64,000 bases of DNA from DATLFI01 sp035524895 (GCA_035524895.1 DATLFI010000047.1:1-64000), one strand, 5' to 3'; shown: positions 14,752 through 23,960, counted from the first letter of the stretch. The notes: a model not told the origin generated them from the letters alone. Translations and numbers: made by a program.

Positions 14752-16007
14752 CCATGCGCCTCGACGCTGCCACCCTCGCCTTCGAAACCCGCTACCAGTG
14801 GCGGAAGCTACGGGCGCGCGCGCGGCGGGTCGACCAGCGCGTGGTCCGTCTCGTACCGGCGGGCGAGCCGCGAGAGCACGCGCTGTTCTCCTACGTGCTC
14901 GATCCCCTGCTGGACCGTGCCGCGGCTCGCGACACCTCGCACACGCATTTCTGGGAGTCGCTGTGCATGGTCGAGACGCTGCTCGAGCTCGGCTGCGCGG
15001 TCGATGCGGTGTCGTGGACGAACCGGACCCTCGCGCCCCAGCGCGACTACGGCGTGGTGCTCGACGTGCGCACCAACCTGGAGCGCTGGGCGCCACAGCT
15101 CGGCGCTGGCACGACGCGGGTCCTGCACTGCGACACCGCACACTGGTCGTTCAACAACGCCGCCGAGAGCGCGCGTCTCGACGCGCTCGAGGCGCGCCGC
15201 GGCGTCCGGCTTCGGGCCCGCCGGCAGATGCCCGAGAGCGGGTCGGATCGTGTCGCCGACGTGCTCTCTTACCTCGGCAACGACTTCACGCGCTCGACGT
15301 ATCTCGCGAACCACGCGAACCACGCGAACCACGCGAACCACGCGAGCTCCGCGAGCCGGCCGCCGATGGTCAGGATTCCGGTCTCGGTCTCCCACACCTA
15401 CGACTGGCCCGCCGGCAAGGACTTCGACCGGGCGCGGCACACGTTCCTGTGGCTCGGCAGCGGCGGTCTGGTGCACAAGGGGCTCGACCTGGTGCTGGAA
15501 GCGTTCGCCGAGCTCCCGCACTGCCGCCTCTTCGTCTGCGGCCCGATCTCGCGCGAGCGCGACTTCGCGCGCTGCTACCGCCGCGAGCTCTACGGCCTGC
15601 CAAACGTGAAGACCATCGGTTGGGTCGACGTCGCCTCGGAGCGCTTCCGTGCTCTGGCGCGCTGCTGCGGCGCGCTGGTCTATCCCTCGAGCTCCGAAGG
15701 CGGCGGCGCGAGCGCGTTGACCTGCATGCACGCTGGTCTCCCAGCCGTGCTCACGCACGAGGCGAGCGTCGATCTGACATCCGAGACCGGGGTGCTGTTG
15801 CGCGAGGCGACGGTCGAGGCGGTTCGCGCAGCGGTGGCCGAGATGACCGAGCGCCCGGCACGCGAGCTGGAGAGCATGTCGCGCGCGGCGTGGGAGTGGG
15901 CGCGTGCCCACCACTCGCGCGAGGTCTTCGCCGCGCGCTTTCGCGCCTTCGCCGAGGACCTGATCGCTGGTCGCTATGCGGCGAGCCCCAAGAGGACCGG
16001 AGAGTGA
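14748..16007 (+). CDS. GT4-family glycosyltransferase
   Basis: 419 residues starting at the ATG that overlaps the flippase stop. The C-terminal half is a recognisable GT-B donor domain: FLWLGSGGLVHKGLDLVLEA and the Glu-rich loop VYPSSSEGGGASALTCMHAG, typical of GT4 retaining transferases. The N-terminal half is less conserved. A 9-base tandem repeat inserts Asn-His-Ala copies at about residues 188-199, between the two Rossmann domains. Transfers a sugar to a lipid-linked acceptor at the inner face of the membrane; sugar unknown. Confidence 0.83.
   Translation: MTMRLDAATLAFETRYQWRKLRARARRVDQRVVRLVPAGEPREHALFSYVLDPLLDRAAARDTSHTHFWESLCMVETLLELGCAVDAVSWTNRTLAPQRDYGVVLDVRTNLERWAPQLGAGTTRVLHCDTAHWSFNNAAESARLDALEARRGVRLRARRQMPESGSDRVADVLSYLGNDFTRSTYLANHANHANHANHASSASRPPMVRIPVSVSHTYDWPAGKDFDRARHTFLWLGSGGLVHKGLDLVLEAFAELPHCRLFVCGPISRERDFARCYRRELYGLPNVKTIGWVDVASERFRALARCCGALVYPSSSEGGGASALTCMHAGLPAVLTHEASVDLTSETGVLLREATVEAVRAAVAEMTERPARELESMSRAAWEWARAHHSREVFAARFRAFAEDLIAGRYAASPKRTGE
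15306..15341 (+). repeat. Four perfect 9-bp tandem repeats inside the GT4 gene
   Basis: Unit GCGAACCAC occurs four times without change, followed by two decayed copies (GCGAGCTCC, GCGAGCCGG). It encodes Ala-Asn-His in frame, so gain or loss of a unit keeps the reading frame and changes the linker length of the enzyme. Confidence 0.95.
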
Positions 16008-16858
16008 GCCGGGCCCAGCCGCATGGTGTTGCCGGCGGGACGCGTCAGCGGGACGAACGGCCCATCGACACACTGTTCCTGTCGCCGCACCTCGACGATG
16101 CCGTGCTCTCGTGCGGCGGCCAGATCCATCGCCGCACCGCCGCCGGCGAGCGCGTGGTGGTGGTGACGGCCTTCGCCGGCGTGCCGGAGGGCTGGCCGAC
16201 ACTCCTTGCCATCGAGCTGCAAGCGCTGTGGGGGTTGCCGGCCGACCCGCGCGAGGCGATCGCGGTGCGGATCGCCGAGGACGACGCGGCGCTCGCAGCT
16301 CTCGGTGCCGAGCCCGAGCGTTGGGGGCTGATCGACGCGGTGTATCGAGGCAGAGCGACCGCGTCTGGTCTCACGGACGCGAGCTACCCGACGCTGCGCT
16401 CTCTCTTCTCGGAACCTCGCGACGACGAGGACGAGAGAGGCCTCCAGCGGACGATCGCGGACCTGTTGCGCGCCCTGCCGGCCGCTCGTCGTGTCCTCGT
16501 TCCGCTGGGGGTCGGGCGGCACGTCGACCACGTCCTGGTGCGCCGCGCCGCCGAGGCGGCGTTTCCCGACGACGAGCGCGTTCGCTACTACGAGGAGCTG
16601 CCGTACGCGCGGCGATGGCTGGCGGTGCGCAGGGCGTTGCGTGGCGGCGGGTCACCGGTTCGCAGGTGGGCCCACGAGACGGTGCGTCTGGAGCCGGCGG
16701 ACCTCGACGCCAAGTGCCGCGCGATTGCGTGCTACGAATCACAGCTCCGGTCGGCGTTCCGCGACGAGGCGGATCTTCGGCGGCAGGTGAAGGCCGCGTT
16801 GCGTCGCGGCGGCGAGCGCGTTTGGCGGTCGCGGTCGGGCGAAGTGGTGGCCAAGTAG
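16004..16858 (+). CDS. PIG-L family deacetylase
   Basis: 284 residues from a GTG start that overlaps the GT4 stop as GTGA. Metal motif HLDDAVLSCGG near residue 29 (the HxDD block) and the second His block GRHVDH are both present. The family removes acetyl groups from N-acetylglucosamine-containing lipids and other substrates using Zn2+. Placement between a glycosyltransferase and further sugar genes suggests deacetylation of a surface glycan or its lipid-linked precursor. Confidence 0.87.
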   Translation: MSRAQPHGVAGGTRQRDERPIDTLFLSPHLDDAVLSCGGQIHRRTAAGERVVVVTAFAGVPEGWPTLLAIELQALWGLPADPREAIAVRIAEDDAALAALGAEPERWGLIDAVYRGRATASGLTDASYPTLRSLFSEPRDDEDERGLQRTIADLLRALPAARRVLVPLGVGRHVDHVLVRRAAEAAFPDDERVRYYEELPYARRWLAVRRALRGGGSPVRRWAHETVRLEPADLDAKCRAIACYESQLRSAFRDEADLRRQVKAALRRGGERVWRSRSGEVVAK

Positions 16859-16879
16859 CGGCGCGGAGCGGTGCGACCC

Positions 16880-17839
16880 CTACGGAGCGAGGGTGGAGGG
16901 CCCCCTGCCGCGGAACCACTCCACGGTGCGGGCAAGACCCTCGTCGAGACCCACCCGCGCCCGCCAGCCGAGCATACGCTCGGTCTCGTCGGCGCCGGCC
17001 GCGCGCACGACCTCGGCGGCTCGGTCGGGCAAGGTGCCGAACGGCGGCTCCTCGCCCGGGGCGAGCAGAGCGTAGAGACGACGCACCACAGCTCCGGTGG
17101 ACGAGAGCTCGCCGCTGCCGAGGTCGAGGGTCCGGCCGGCCAGGCGGTCCGCGTTGGCGCCGAGGAGCACGAGACCCTCGGCGACGTCCTCGACGTAGAC
17201 CCAGTCGACGCGGCGCCGTCCGCTCGCGAGCTGCACTGGCTGGCCCTCGAGCAGGCGCGTGATCACGTACGGCACCAGTTTGTCCGCGTCCTGGAGGCCG
17301 GGGCCGTAGACCATGAACACCCTTGCGACCACGGCGCCCAGTCCGTAGAGTTCGGCGAACATGCGCGCGTAACCCGACGCGGCGGCCTTGGCCGCGGCGT
17401 AGGGCGAGCACGGGGTTGCTTCGGGCGAATCCGGCTCTTCCAGCGAGCCGAGCTGCACGAAGCGTCCGCCGCCGGAATCGGCGAGGGCGTCGAGCAGGTA
17501 TACCGTGCTCGCCAGGTTGGCTTCGAAGGTGGGCCGCACCAAGGACCTGTCGCGCGAACCGCGCACCACGCTCGCGAGATGGAACACCACGTCGGGAGCC
17601 GCGTCGCGCACCACCCGCTCGCACTCCGGGGCGACCGCAATGTCGGCGTGCAGCCAGTGCTGCCCCGGTATGTCTGTTGCGACCGCTCGCGCGGAGCGCG
17701 ACACCGCAAAGACCTTGGCGCCCGCGGCGCCCAGCCGACGACAGAGATGCGCTCCCACGAACCCCGCCGCGCCGGTCACCAGGACCCGCGCGTGTCGTAG
17801 CGATGCCGCCGACTGCGACGGTCCGGACGAACCCACCAT
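16880..17839 (-). CDS. NAD-dependent epimerase/dehydratase (extended SDR)
   Basis: 319 residues. Rossmann motif VTGAAGFVGAHL near the N-terminus and catalytic YAAAK (YxxxK) identify an extended short-chain dehydrogenase acting on nucleotide sugars, similar to UDP-glucose 4-epimerase or dTDP-sugar reductases. It is the only minus-strand gene in the polysaccharide locus. Its ATG at 17839 interlocks with the ATG of the divergent GT2 gene (shared CATG), so no spacer exists for promoters; the promoters must lie inside the coding regions or one start is misplaced. Confidence 0.85.
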   Translation of the reverse strand: MVGSSGPSQSAASLRHARVLVTGAAGFVGAHLCRRLGAAGAKVFAVSRSARAVATDIPGQHWLHADIAVAPECERVVRDAAPDVVFHLASVVRGSRDRSLVRPTFEANLASTVYLLDALADSGGGRFVQLGSLEEPDSPEATPCSPYAAAKAAASGYARMFAELYGLGAVVARVFMVYGPGLQDADKLVPYVITRLLEGQPVQLASGRRRVDWVYVEDVAEGLVLLGANADRLAGRTLDLGSGELSSTGAVVRRLYALLAPGEEPPFGTLPDRAAEVVRAAGADETERMLGWRARVGLDEGLARTVEWFRGRGPSTLAP

Positions 17840-18773
17840 GAAACCAAGCGTAGTCGGGCTGGTGCTGAACTACAACGGACGCGACGTGACCCTGGAGACA
17901 CTGCGCTCGTTGCTCGCGCTCGAGTACCCGAACTTGCACCTCGTGGTGGTCGACAACGGTTCGACCGACGGCTCGTTCGAGGCGATCCGCGAGGCGTTCC
18001 CGCAGGTGGAGCAAGTCCGCGTGCGCGAGAACCGCGGCATCTCCTGGGGGCTCGACCACGGCATCCAGCACGCGCTCGAGCGCGGCTGCGACTACGTCCT
18101 GCTGATGAACAACGACATCGAGGTCGATCCGGCGATGCTCGGGGAGCTCGTGGCCGCGGCCGAGGCCGACCCGAGAGCCGGCTGCGCCGGTCCGAAGTCG
18201 TACTACTTCGCGGAGCGCCGGCGCCTGTGGTCCACCGGCGGCATCCTGCGCTGGCGCGGCGACTCGGTGACCCGCGAGCGCGGCGACGGCGAGCTCGACG
18301 CGGGGCAGTACGATCGCGACGAGGAGGTCGACTATGTCAACGGCTGCGCGATGCTGGTGCGCCGCGAGGCGGTCGAGCGGACAGGCTTTTGGGATCCGGT
18401 CTACTACCTCGGGGTCGAGGACGCGGACTTCTGCGTGCGTATGAAGCGTGAGGGCTTTCGCTGCCTCTACGTGCACCGCGCCCGGCTGTGGCACCGGATC
18501 TCGCACTCGATCGGCGTGTACCGTCCGAGCCGCACCTACCACACGGGGCGCAGCACCGCGATCTTCCTGCGCAAGTACGCCACGCCCTGGCAGTGGACGA
18601 CGGCGGTGGCGACGTTGCTCGCGGCGATCCCGCTCGCGGCGCTGCGCGAGCTGCCGCGCGGCAACCAGGGCGCCGCGTTGCAGAAGCTGCGCGGTTTCGT
18701 CGCGGGGCTGCGCGTCGAGCTGCCGGAGATCCCGCGTAGCTTCGACGAGCTGGTAGCAACCGAGGAGGCATAG
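17838..18773 (+). CDS. GT2-family glycosyltransferase
   Basis: 311 residues of a GT-A enzyme. It starts with LNYNGRDVTLETLRSLL, then DNGSTDGS (nucleotide binding), the metal-binding NNDIEVD (DxD-like) and the acceptor-side block YYLGVEDADFCVRMK. This arrangement matches rhamnosyltransferase-type GT2 enzymes. A hydrophobic segment near residues 255-270 may tether it to the membrane. The methyltransferase gene follows after 8 bases. Confidence 0.88.
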   Translation: MKPSVVGLVLNYNGRDVTLETLRSLLALEYPNLHLVVVDNGSTDGSFEAIREAFPQVEQVRVRENRGISWGLDHGIQHALERGCDYVLLMNNDIEVDPAMLGELVAAAEADPRAGCAGPKSYYFAERRRLWSTGGILRWRGDSVTRERGDGELDAGQYDRDEEVDYVNGCAMLVRREAVERTGFWDPVYYLGVEDADFCVRMKREGFRCLYVHRARLWHRISHSIGVYRPSRTYHTGRSTAIFLRKYATPWQWTTAVATLLAAIPLAALRELPRGNQGAALQKLRGFVAGLRVELPEIPRSFDELVATEEA

Positions 18774-18781
18774 ACCGAGCC

Positions 18782-19738
18782 ATGGGCATCCCGCGTGGCA
18801 GCGCTCGCCTGTTGATCGAGGAGGCGAAGGCGCGCCCGTTCTCGGGCAGCGTGCTCCAGCTCGGCCGGTCCTCGGTCTACTTCGGCTGGCACGACCTCGA
18901 GCGCTGGGCCCGCAAGCACGGCTTCGCCCTGGCCGCCACCGGACCGAAGCCGTCGCACGACCCGCGCCTCGCGGCTCAGGGCTGCATCGCCGACGACACC
19001 CTCTTCCACGCGCTGGGCTTCGACGAGGTGCGCAGCTGCGATCTCGAGGCTTGGGAGGGCGCCGACTATCTATTCGACCTCAACGGCGAGGTCCCAGCGG
19101 AGCTGCACGGCCGCTTCGACGCGGTGTTCGAGACCGGCACCATCGTGCAGGTGTTCGACCTGCCGCGGGTGATGGCCAACCTGCACCGGCTGCTGCGGCC
19201 CGGCGGTCGCGTCATCCACTGCGCCGTGCCATCGAACAACCACATGGACCTCGGGTTCTACATGCTGTGCCCGACGTTTTTCGCCGACTACTACCAGGCC
19301 AACGGCTACCGCATCGAGACCCAGCTCCTGTGCGAGTACTTCTCGTGGTGGCTCGACGGGCGGCTCTATACCGGCCGGTGGCGCGTCTGGGATTATCGTC
19401 CTGGCCTGCTGGATCACCTCAGCTACGGGCGCTACGGCGGCGCGCAGGCGGCGACCTTCCTGGTCGCGTCCAAGCTGGAGGAGAGCACCGGTGGCGTGAC
19501 GCCGCAGCTCGGTCAGTACCGCAGCGCGTGGAACTCCTTCCGCGCCGACGGCTCGCAGGGCGCCGCGGCCGCCGTCGAGTCCGCCGACCGAGCCGCGCGC
19601 ACCCGCGGCTCCGCGTTGGAACGAAGCCCGGTAGCCCGCGGCACCCACCGGCCGGTGGCGGTCGTCCTCAAGCGCCTCGCAGAGATCGCTCGCCGGCTGC
19701 TGCCGCGGGACCTGCCGACGCCGAAGATGAGGGTGTGA
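18782..19738 (+). CDS. Methyltransferase-like protein of the polysaccharide locus
   Basis: 318 residues. The centre reads like a class I SAM methyltransferase after its motif I region: FDAVFETGTIVQVFDLPRVM followed by LHRLLRPGGRVIHCAVPSNN, the usual post-motif strand and proline-glycine turn. The classical GxGxG loop near the N-terminus is not clear (VLQLGRSSVYFGW), so cofactor binding needs proof. The last 75 residues are Ala/Arg-rich. Probably modifies a sugar or a cap of the glycan made by the upstream genes. Confidence 0.7.
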   Translation: MGIPRGSARLLIEEAKARPFSGSVLQLGRSSVYFGWHDLERWARKHGFALAATGPKPSHDPRLAAQGCIADDTLFHALGFDEVRSCDLEAWEGADYLFDLNGEVPAELHGRFDAVFETGTIVQVFDLPRVMANLHRLLRPGGRVIHCAVPSNNHMDLGFYMLCPTFFADYYQANGYRIETQLLCEYFSWWLDGRLYTGRWRVWDYRPGLLDHLSYGRYGGAQAATFLVASKLEESTGGVTPQLGQYRSAWNSFRADGSQGAAAAVESADRAARTRGSALERSPVARGTHRPVAVVLKRLAEIARRLLPRDLPTPKMRV

Positions 19739-19742
19739 GGGC

Positions 19743-19766
19743 CTGAGGCTCCCTCTGTTCCCTCAG
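19743..19766. terminator. Inverted repeat between convergent genes
   Basis: CTGAGG and CCTCAG are separated by 12 bases in the 24-base gap between the methyltransferase and the SGNH hydrolase genes, and the second arm overlaps the hydrolase stop. There is no T-run; at most a weak bidirectional terminator. Confidence 0.3.
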
Positions 19767-20920
19767 ATCGACCGGCCGAAGTTGTGCGCGAGCAACGCCA
19801 GGTCGATGCCGTCGATGATCCCGTCGCCGTTGACGTCAGCCGCCGGGTCCCAGTTGTCGGCGCCGGGCGTGGCCCCGAACGACGCGACCAGCCGGGCCAG
19901 GTCGGCGCTGTCGACGGTACCGCTGTAGTCGAAGTCACCGTCGAGGAAATCGGTACCGTCAGCGGTGAACAGGATGATCTCGCGATCGAAGACGTTGGGC
20001 GGCGTCGCTAGGTCGCGCGCCTGCAGCCGCACCCGCACGAGCCCCTCCCACGGCACCGGCGGACTGAACGTGAGCACGCCCTGGCGCGAGGTGCCCGTGG
20101 CGAACACCCCCGTGTCGACACCGTCGACCAGGAGCTTGCTGGCGAACAGGTCGATGCCGCGGCCAAAGTCCCAGATCTCCACCCGCAGCGCGAGATCGTC
20201 GTCGACGCGCGCGTCGCCGTAGTTCGGGCGCAGCAGGCCGGGCACCGGCGGCACGGAGTCGACGCCGGTCAACACGTCGGCGAACGCGCGCGCCATCACG
20301 TCGTACCCCGCGGGGTTGGGATGGCCTACCGGATCGCCCACGATGTTCCAGTAGTACTTGCCGAACAAACCGCTCAGGCTCGAGAAGACGTGGAAGTTGT
20401 CCACCAAACGCCTGCGCACGGTACCGGCAAGGTTGCGCACCGCCTGGTTGAGCTGCTGGTTGACGATGTTGTCGTGGTCACCCTTGGCGGTGGGCAGGCG
20501 CGGGATGACTGTCGCGTGGATCGCCTCCATGCCGGCGTTCTCGGCCATCAGAGCCATCGTCGAGAGGTTGAAGAGCGTGGTCTCGAGAGAGATGAGGCGC
20601 GTGATGTCGTTGCTGCCCTCCATGAGCAGCAGCACGTCTCCGCCCTCCGCGAGGACGCTCGGAAGTCGCGCCAGCCCTTCGGGAGTTCGCTCGCCGCTCA
20701 GGCCCCGGTTGCGCACCAGCGAGCCGTTCGCCAGCAGGCTCTGCAGCCGGATCGGGTAGCCGGCGTTGGGTCCCTCCGGCACCGAGTCGCCGACGCCTTG
20801 GGTGATGCTGTCGCCAAAGGCGACGTACACGCTCTGCGCCGAGGCCTCTCCCACGCCGAGAGCTGCCGCGACGAGCGCGGTCGCAGCGAGGAACGCACGG
20901 CTGACGGGCGAGCCGCTCAT
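19763..20920 (-). CDS. Secreted SGNH/GDSL hydrolase with C-terminal dockerin-like module
   Basis: 385 residues: signal peptide 1-29 (ending ASA-Q), SGNH esterase domain about 31-220, a beta-rich linker and a dockerin-like module at about 329-385. Catalytic residues are visible: Ser38 in GDSITQG, Asn104 in GSNDIT, Asp197 and His200 in DPVGHPNPAG. The dockerin has two Ca2+-loop repeats, DYSGTVDSADL and DVNGDGIIDGIDL. Likely removes acyl groups from carbohydrates. No cohesin is present in the window, so the dockerin may bind something else. ATG overlaps the stop of the upstream gene. Confidence 0.88.
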   Translation of the reverse strand: MSGSPVSRAFLAATALVAAALGVGEASAQSVYVAFGDSITQGVGDSVPEGPNAGYPIRLQSLLANGSLVRNRGLSGERTPEGLARLPSVLAEGGDVLLLMEGSNDITRLISLETTLFNLSTMALMAENAGMEAIHATVIPRLPTAKGDHDNIVNQQLNQAVRNLAGTVRRRLVDNFHVFSSLSGLFGKYYWNIVGDPVGHPNPAGYDVMARAFADVLTGVDSVPPVPGLLRPNYGDARVDDDLALRVEIWDFGRGIDLFASKLLVDGVDTGVFATGTSRQGVLTFSPPVPWEGLVRVRLQARDLATPPNVFDREIILFTADGTDFLDGDFDYSGTVDSADLARLVASFGATPGADNWDPAADVNGDGIIDGIDLALLAHNFGRSI

Positions 20921-22008
20921 TGCGGCTCCGGCTCCCAGGCTCGAAACACGCTGGATGGCGTCACGGCTCTACCGGGCGCCTGGCTCTGCCATCCAAAGCG
21001 CACGCCGTCGGCGCCCACAGCCACGATCACCGGACGCTCCACCTGCCGCGAGGGCACGCCCGCGCTGGCGACCACGCGGCGCCCTGCGACATCGATCTCC
21101 GAGACCACCCAGCGCCGCGCCGCGGTCTCTGACACTTCGAGGTAGCTGAGGATCGGTGTGGCTACGCCGCGGACGAAGCCCGGGTACAGACCGCTCGGCG
21201 TGTCGGCCAGGAAGGGGCCGCTCCACGCACCGTCCCGATACGCGGCGAGCGTGAGGCGGTACTGCACGCCGTCGAAGCGAGACCACGCCAGGATCGCGCC
21301 GTCGTGGGTCGCCGCAACCGACGGTGTGATGTCTGGCCCTTGACTGTCGCCGGCGACCCCCAGCGGCTCGCTCCAACCCTCGCTCGTGTGGACACTCCAC
21401 ATCACCTCGTCGTCGGAGCCGTCGAAGGCGGTCCACACCAGGAGCCAAGAGCCGTCGGCCAGCTCGGCGCCGCTCAGGCCGGTCTGCGTGCCAGCGCCCG
21501 GTGGCGACACCACCACGGGCTGCTCGAAGCCGTCGCCGGTCCACTCGGCGGCCCATACTGCGAACACCCGGGGGCTGTTGCCCTCGAGCCAGGCCACACC
21601 CCCACCCGGCTGACCGGCGAGCAGGCGGTCGCCGCCGAAGACCACGGGCATGGTGCGCAAAGCACCCGTCTGGCCGGGCGGCGTAGGCAGCTCGCGCTGG
21701 CGCTCGGCGTCTCCGGCCAGCAGGGCGAGTCGCTCGCGCCGATCGAGACCCCTCCGGCTGCCAGCCACCATCCACGCGCCGCCGCTGACCGCCAGATCGT
21801 GCGCCACAAAGGACGCATCGGTCTCGACCACTTCCGCTCGTCCGGAACCGAGCATCACGCGGGTGGTCTCCCCGCCAGTGACCACGACCACGGCCTCGGC
21901 GCCGAAGCCGTGCTGCAAAGGATCCGCGCCTGCCGCGGGACCTGGGAGGCCGAGCAGGGCAATGGCGACCACCGGGCCGAGTCGCAGCGAGAGGGCAAGG
22001 GCAGGCAC
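20917..22008 (-). CDS. Secreted protein of unknown function, probably beta-propeller-like
   Basis: 363 residues from a GTG start with a signal peptide (about 1-27, GPAAGA). The body shows repeated short blocks of the type GxxLLVWTAFDGSDDE and GAILAWSRFDGVQY spaced by about 45-50 residues, as in propeller or sialidase-like folds; no Asp-box is clear. It is immediately upstream of and coupled to the dockerin hydrolase, suggesting a shared extracellular task. I do not recognise the family. Confidence 0.68.
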   Translation of the reverse strand: MPALALSLRLGPVVAIALLGLPGPAAGADPLQHGFGAEAVVVVTGGETTRVMLGSGRAEVVETDASFVAHDLAVSGGAWMVAGSRRGLDRRERLALLAGDAERQRELPTPPGQTGALRTMPVVFGGDRLLAGQPGGGVAWLEGNSPRVFAVWAAEWTGDGFEQPVVVSPPGAGTQTGLSGAELADGSWLLVWTAFDGSDDEVMWSVHTSEGWSEPLGVAGDSQGPDITPSVAATHDGAILAWSRFDGVQYRLTLAAYRDGAWSGPFLADTPSGLYPGFVRGVATPILSYLEVSETAARRWVVSEIDVAGRRVVASAGVPSRQVERPVIVAVGADGVRFGWQSQAPGRAVTPSSVFRAWEPEPQ

Positions 22009-22175
22009 TGGCTTCTTGTTCCAAGGGGGGACGTGGACAGGAAACAGATGAGAAGAACAGAATCCCCGGACCCCAGCGCGGCCGCACGAACAGCCGATCC
22101 GGCATTCTGCAGAGCACCCGACGCGGTGTCAACGCACCCCGACCGCCGCCGGCAGCGCCGACTATCATCCATGTC

Positions 22176-23672
22176 GTGAAGCCGAAGTACGCCAGCGTAC
22201 GAGCCGTGCCGGCGATCGCGCTTTGTGCGGTCCTCTTCGGCTCCTGTGGCACACCGCCCCAACCCCACCGGGGGCCGGTCGTGCTGATCACCGTCGACGC
22301 GCTGCGCGCCGACGCAGTGGGTGCGCTCGGCGGGCCGCCGGGCCTGACACCGCATCTCGACCGGCTCGCGGCGGAATCCGAATGGGCGGAGAGATCGATC
22401 GCCGCATCGAGCTGGACCGTGCCCTCGATGGCGTCCCTGTTCACGGGGCTCCAACCTTGGAGGCACGGCAACTGGCACGCCGACCGCGCCCGCCTCGCGG
22501 AGGAGCTGGTCACTTTGCCGGAGGCGCTCCAGGCCTCCGGCTACCGCACCTTCGCGTTCCGGTCGAACACCTGGCTGCGGCCACAGTTCGGGTATGCGCA
22601 GGGCTTCGAGGTGTTCCAGTCGCTGGGCCAGGGCAAGCGCGCCGAGGCGAAGCTCGAGTCGCTCACCGGCGAGCCCGACTTCGTTTGGGTCCACGTGCTG
22701 CCGCCGCACGCGCCGTACCAGCGCTGGGCACACCTGCTAGATCGGCTGCCCGCGGGCGCGCCGGCAGAGCTGCCGGAGCGCGTGCGGGCGGCCGAGCTCG
22801 AGCGCTACTTCGACCCCGAGGCGACGCCTGCGCCGGAAGACCTCGCGCGCTTCTGGGCGCTCTACCAGCTCCACGTCGCTCACGCCGACGAGGTGGTGGG
22901 CAGGTTGCTCGACGCGCTGCGCCGCAGCGGTCGCTGGGACGAAGCGATGGTGGTGGTGACCTCCGACCACGGCGAAGAGTTCGCCGAGAATCGGCAGATC
23001 GCGCACGGCGGAAGCCTGCACCGCGTGTTGATCGAGGTGCCGCTGCTGGTCAAGCTGCCCGCGGGAAGCGGGCGCGAGCTGGCGCCGCGCGCGCGCGTGG
23101 CCAACCACCGCATCTATGCCACGGTGCTCGAGCTCTGCGGCCTGGACCCTTATGCGAACGGCGATGGCGTGCTGCCGAGCCTGTTCGAGCCCAGCGACCC
23201 GCCGGCGCTCTCCGAGCTCTACTACGGCAACGGCGTCAACTCCTTCTCGCTGGTGGAGCAGGAGAGGCAGATCGTGGTGACCAGCCGCTTCGCGACCCCG
23301 GAGCCCGGGTACTTCGCGGCGCGACGCCAGGCGCTCGGCCTGCCGGACGGGCTGTCGAACGAGGAGCCCGCCGCTCTCTTCGCGCGGCTGCGCGCCGCCT
23401 TCTTGACCTCGCCGCCGCTGCAAGGCGTCGAAGGATCCGAGCCCATCGTGGCGCTCGCGCGATGGGATGTCGATCGCGAAGGGTCGCCGCCCGAGGAAGC
23501 CGAGGCAGCCGCAGCGCCGGGCACGCTCTTCCGACGCGTCGCGGAGGAGTGGGAGCGCTGGAACGGCGAGGAGGTCGTCCCGGCGTCCTTGGCGCCACCT
23601 GCCGAGGTCGAGCTGTCACCCGCGGAGCGGGAGCAGCTCGAAGCTCTCGGCTACGTGGTGGGCGATCGCTGA
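22176..23672 (+). CDS. Sulfatase-superfamily lipoprotein with Thr at the nucleophile position
   Basis: 498 residues from a GTG start, lipobox LFGSC (Cys24). It has the alkaline-phosphatase-superfamily metal blocks ITVDALRAD and VVTSDHGEEF. At the place of the sulfatase CxPSR motif it reads TVPSM, so Thr81 replaces the Cys or Ser that becomes formylglycine. Phosphotransferases such as EptA and LtaS use a Thr nucleophile, so a phospho- or glycerophospho-transfer or hydrolysis role is as likely as sulfate removal. Ends in LEALGYV, a tail shared with two other homologues in the window. Confidence 0.83.
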   Translation: MKPKYASVRAVPAIALCAVLFGSCGTPPQPHRGPVVLITVDALRADAVGALGGPPGLTPHLDRLAAESEWAERSIAASSWTVPSMASLFTGLQPWRHGNWHADRARLAEELVTLPEALQASGYRTFAFRSNTWLRPQFGYAQGFEVFQSLGQGKRAEAKLESLTGEPDFVWVHVLPPHAPYQRWAHLLDRLPAGAPAELPERVRAAELERYFDPEATPAPEDLARFWALYQLHVAHADEVVGRLLDALRRSGRWDEAMVVVTSDHGEEFAENRQIAHGGSLHRVLIEVPLLVKLPAGSGRELAPRARVANHRIYATVLELCGLDPYANGDGVLPSLFEPSDPPALSELYYGNGVNSFSLVEQERQIVVTSRFATPEPGYFAARRQALGLPDGLSNEEPAALFARLRAAFLTSPPLQGVEGSEPIVALARWDVDREGSPPEEAEAAAAPGTLFRRVAEEWERWNGEEVVPASLAPPAEVELSPAEREQLEALGYVVGDR

Positions 23673-23848
23673 GGCCGCACGGGCCTCGATTGGGTCTCCG
23701 CCACGCGGGCACCATGGCTTCTGGCACGATGCTTGCTGCCTTGCTGGAGTACTTGGGTGATGCGCTTCGGGCTGTCCTCGCGCACCCTGCGAGAAAGCTG
23801 TAGCGCGACGCCAGGAGCGGCGGAGCCTCCTCCGCGGCATGTGGCCAG

Positions 23849-23877
23849 TTGAAGGAACATCCCAAGAGATCGGTAAG
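23849..23877 (+). promoter_or_regulatory. Possible promoter of the betagamma-crystallin gene
   Basis: TTGAAG and GGTAAG are 17 bases apart, 84 bases upstream of the ATG. The -35-like box is good and the -10-like box weak. The gene itself has a strong GAGGAGGGG ribosome site. Confidence 0.25.
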
Positions 23878-23960
23878 AAGTCGCCGTGGACGGACAAGGC
23901 GTCTGCGGCGCAACGTGTTGGCGCTCGTGAAGAGCGAGAGTTAGGAAGAGGAGGGGAACC

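Noticed and set aside
15306..15350. Repeat tract as a CRISPR array
   Set aside because: Units are 9 bases, contiguous, without spacers, and inside a coding region.
16371..18542. 723-codon minus-strand frame spanning PIG-L, epimerase and GT2 genes
   Set aside because: It uses a different frame from the epimerase and crosses two well-supported plus genes.
22176..23672. Naming the three sulfatase homologues as arylsulfatases
   Set aside because: The formylglycine consensus is absent in all three, so a specific sulfatase name is not supported.
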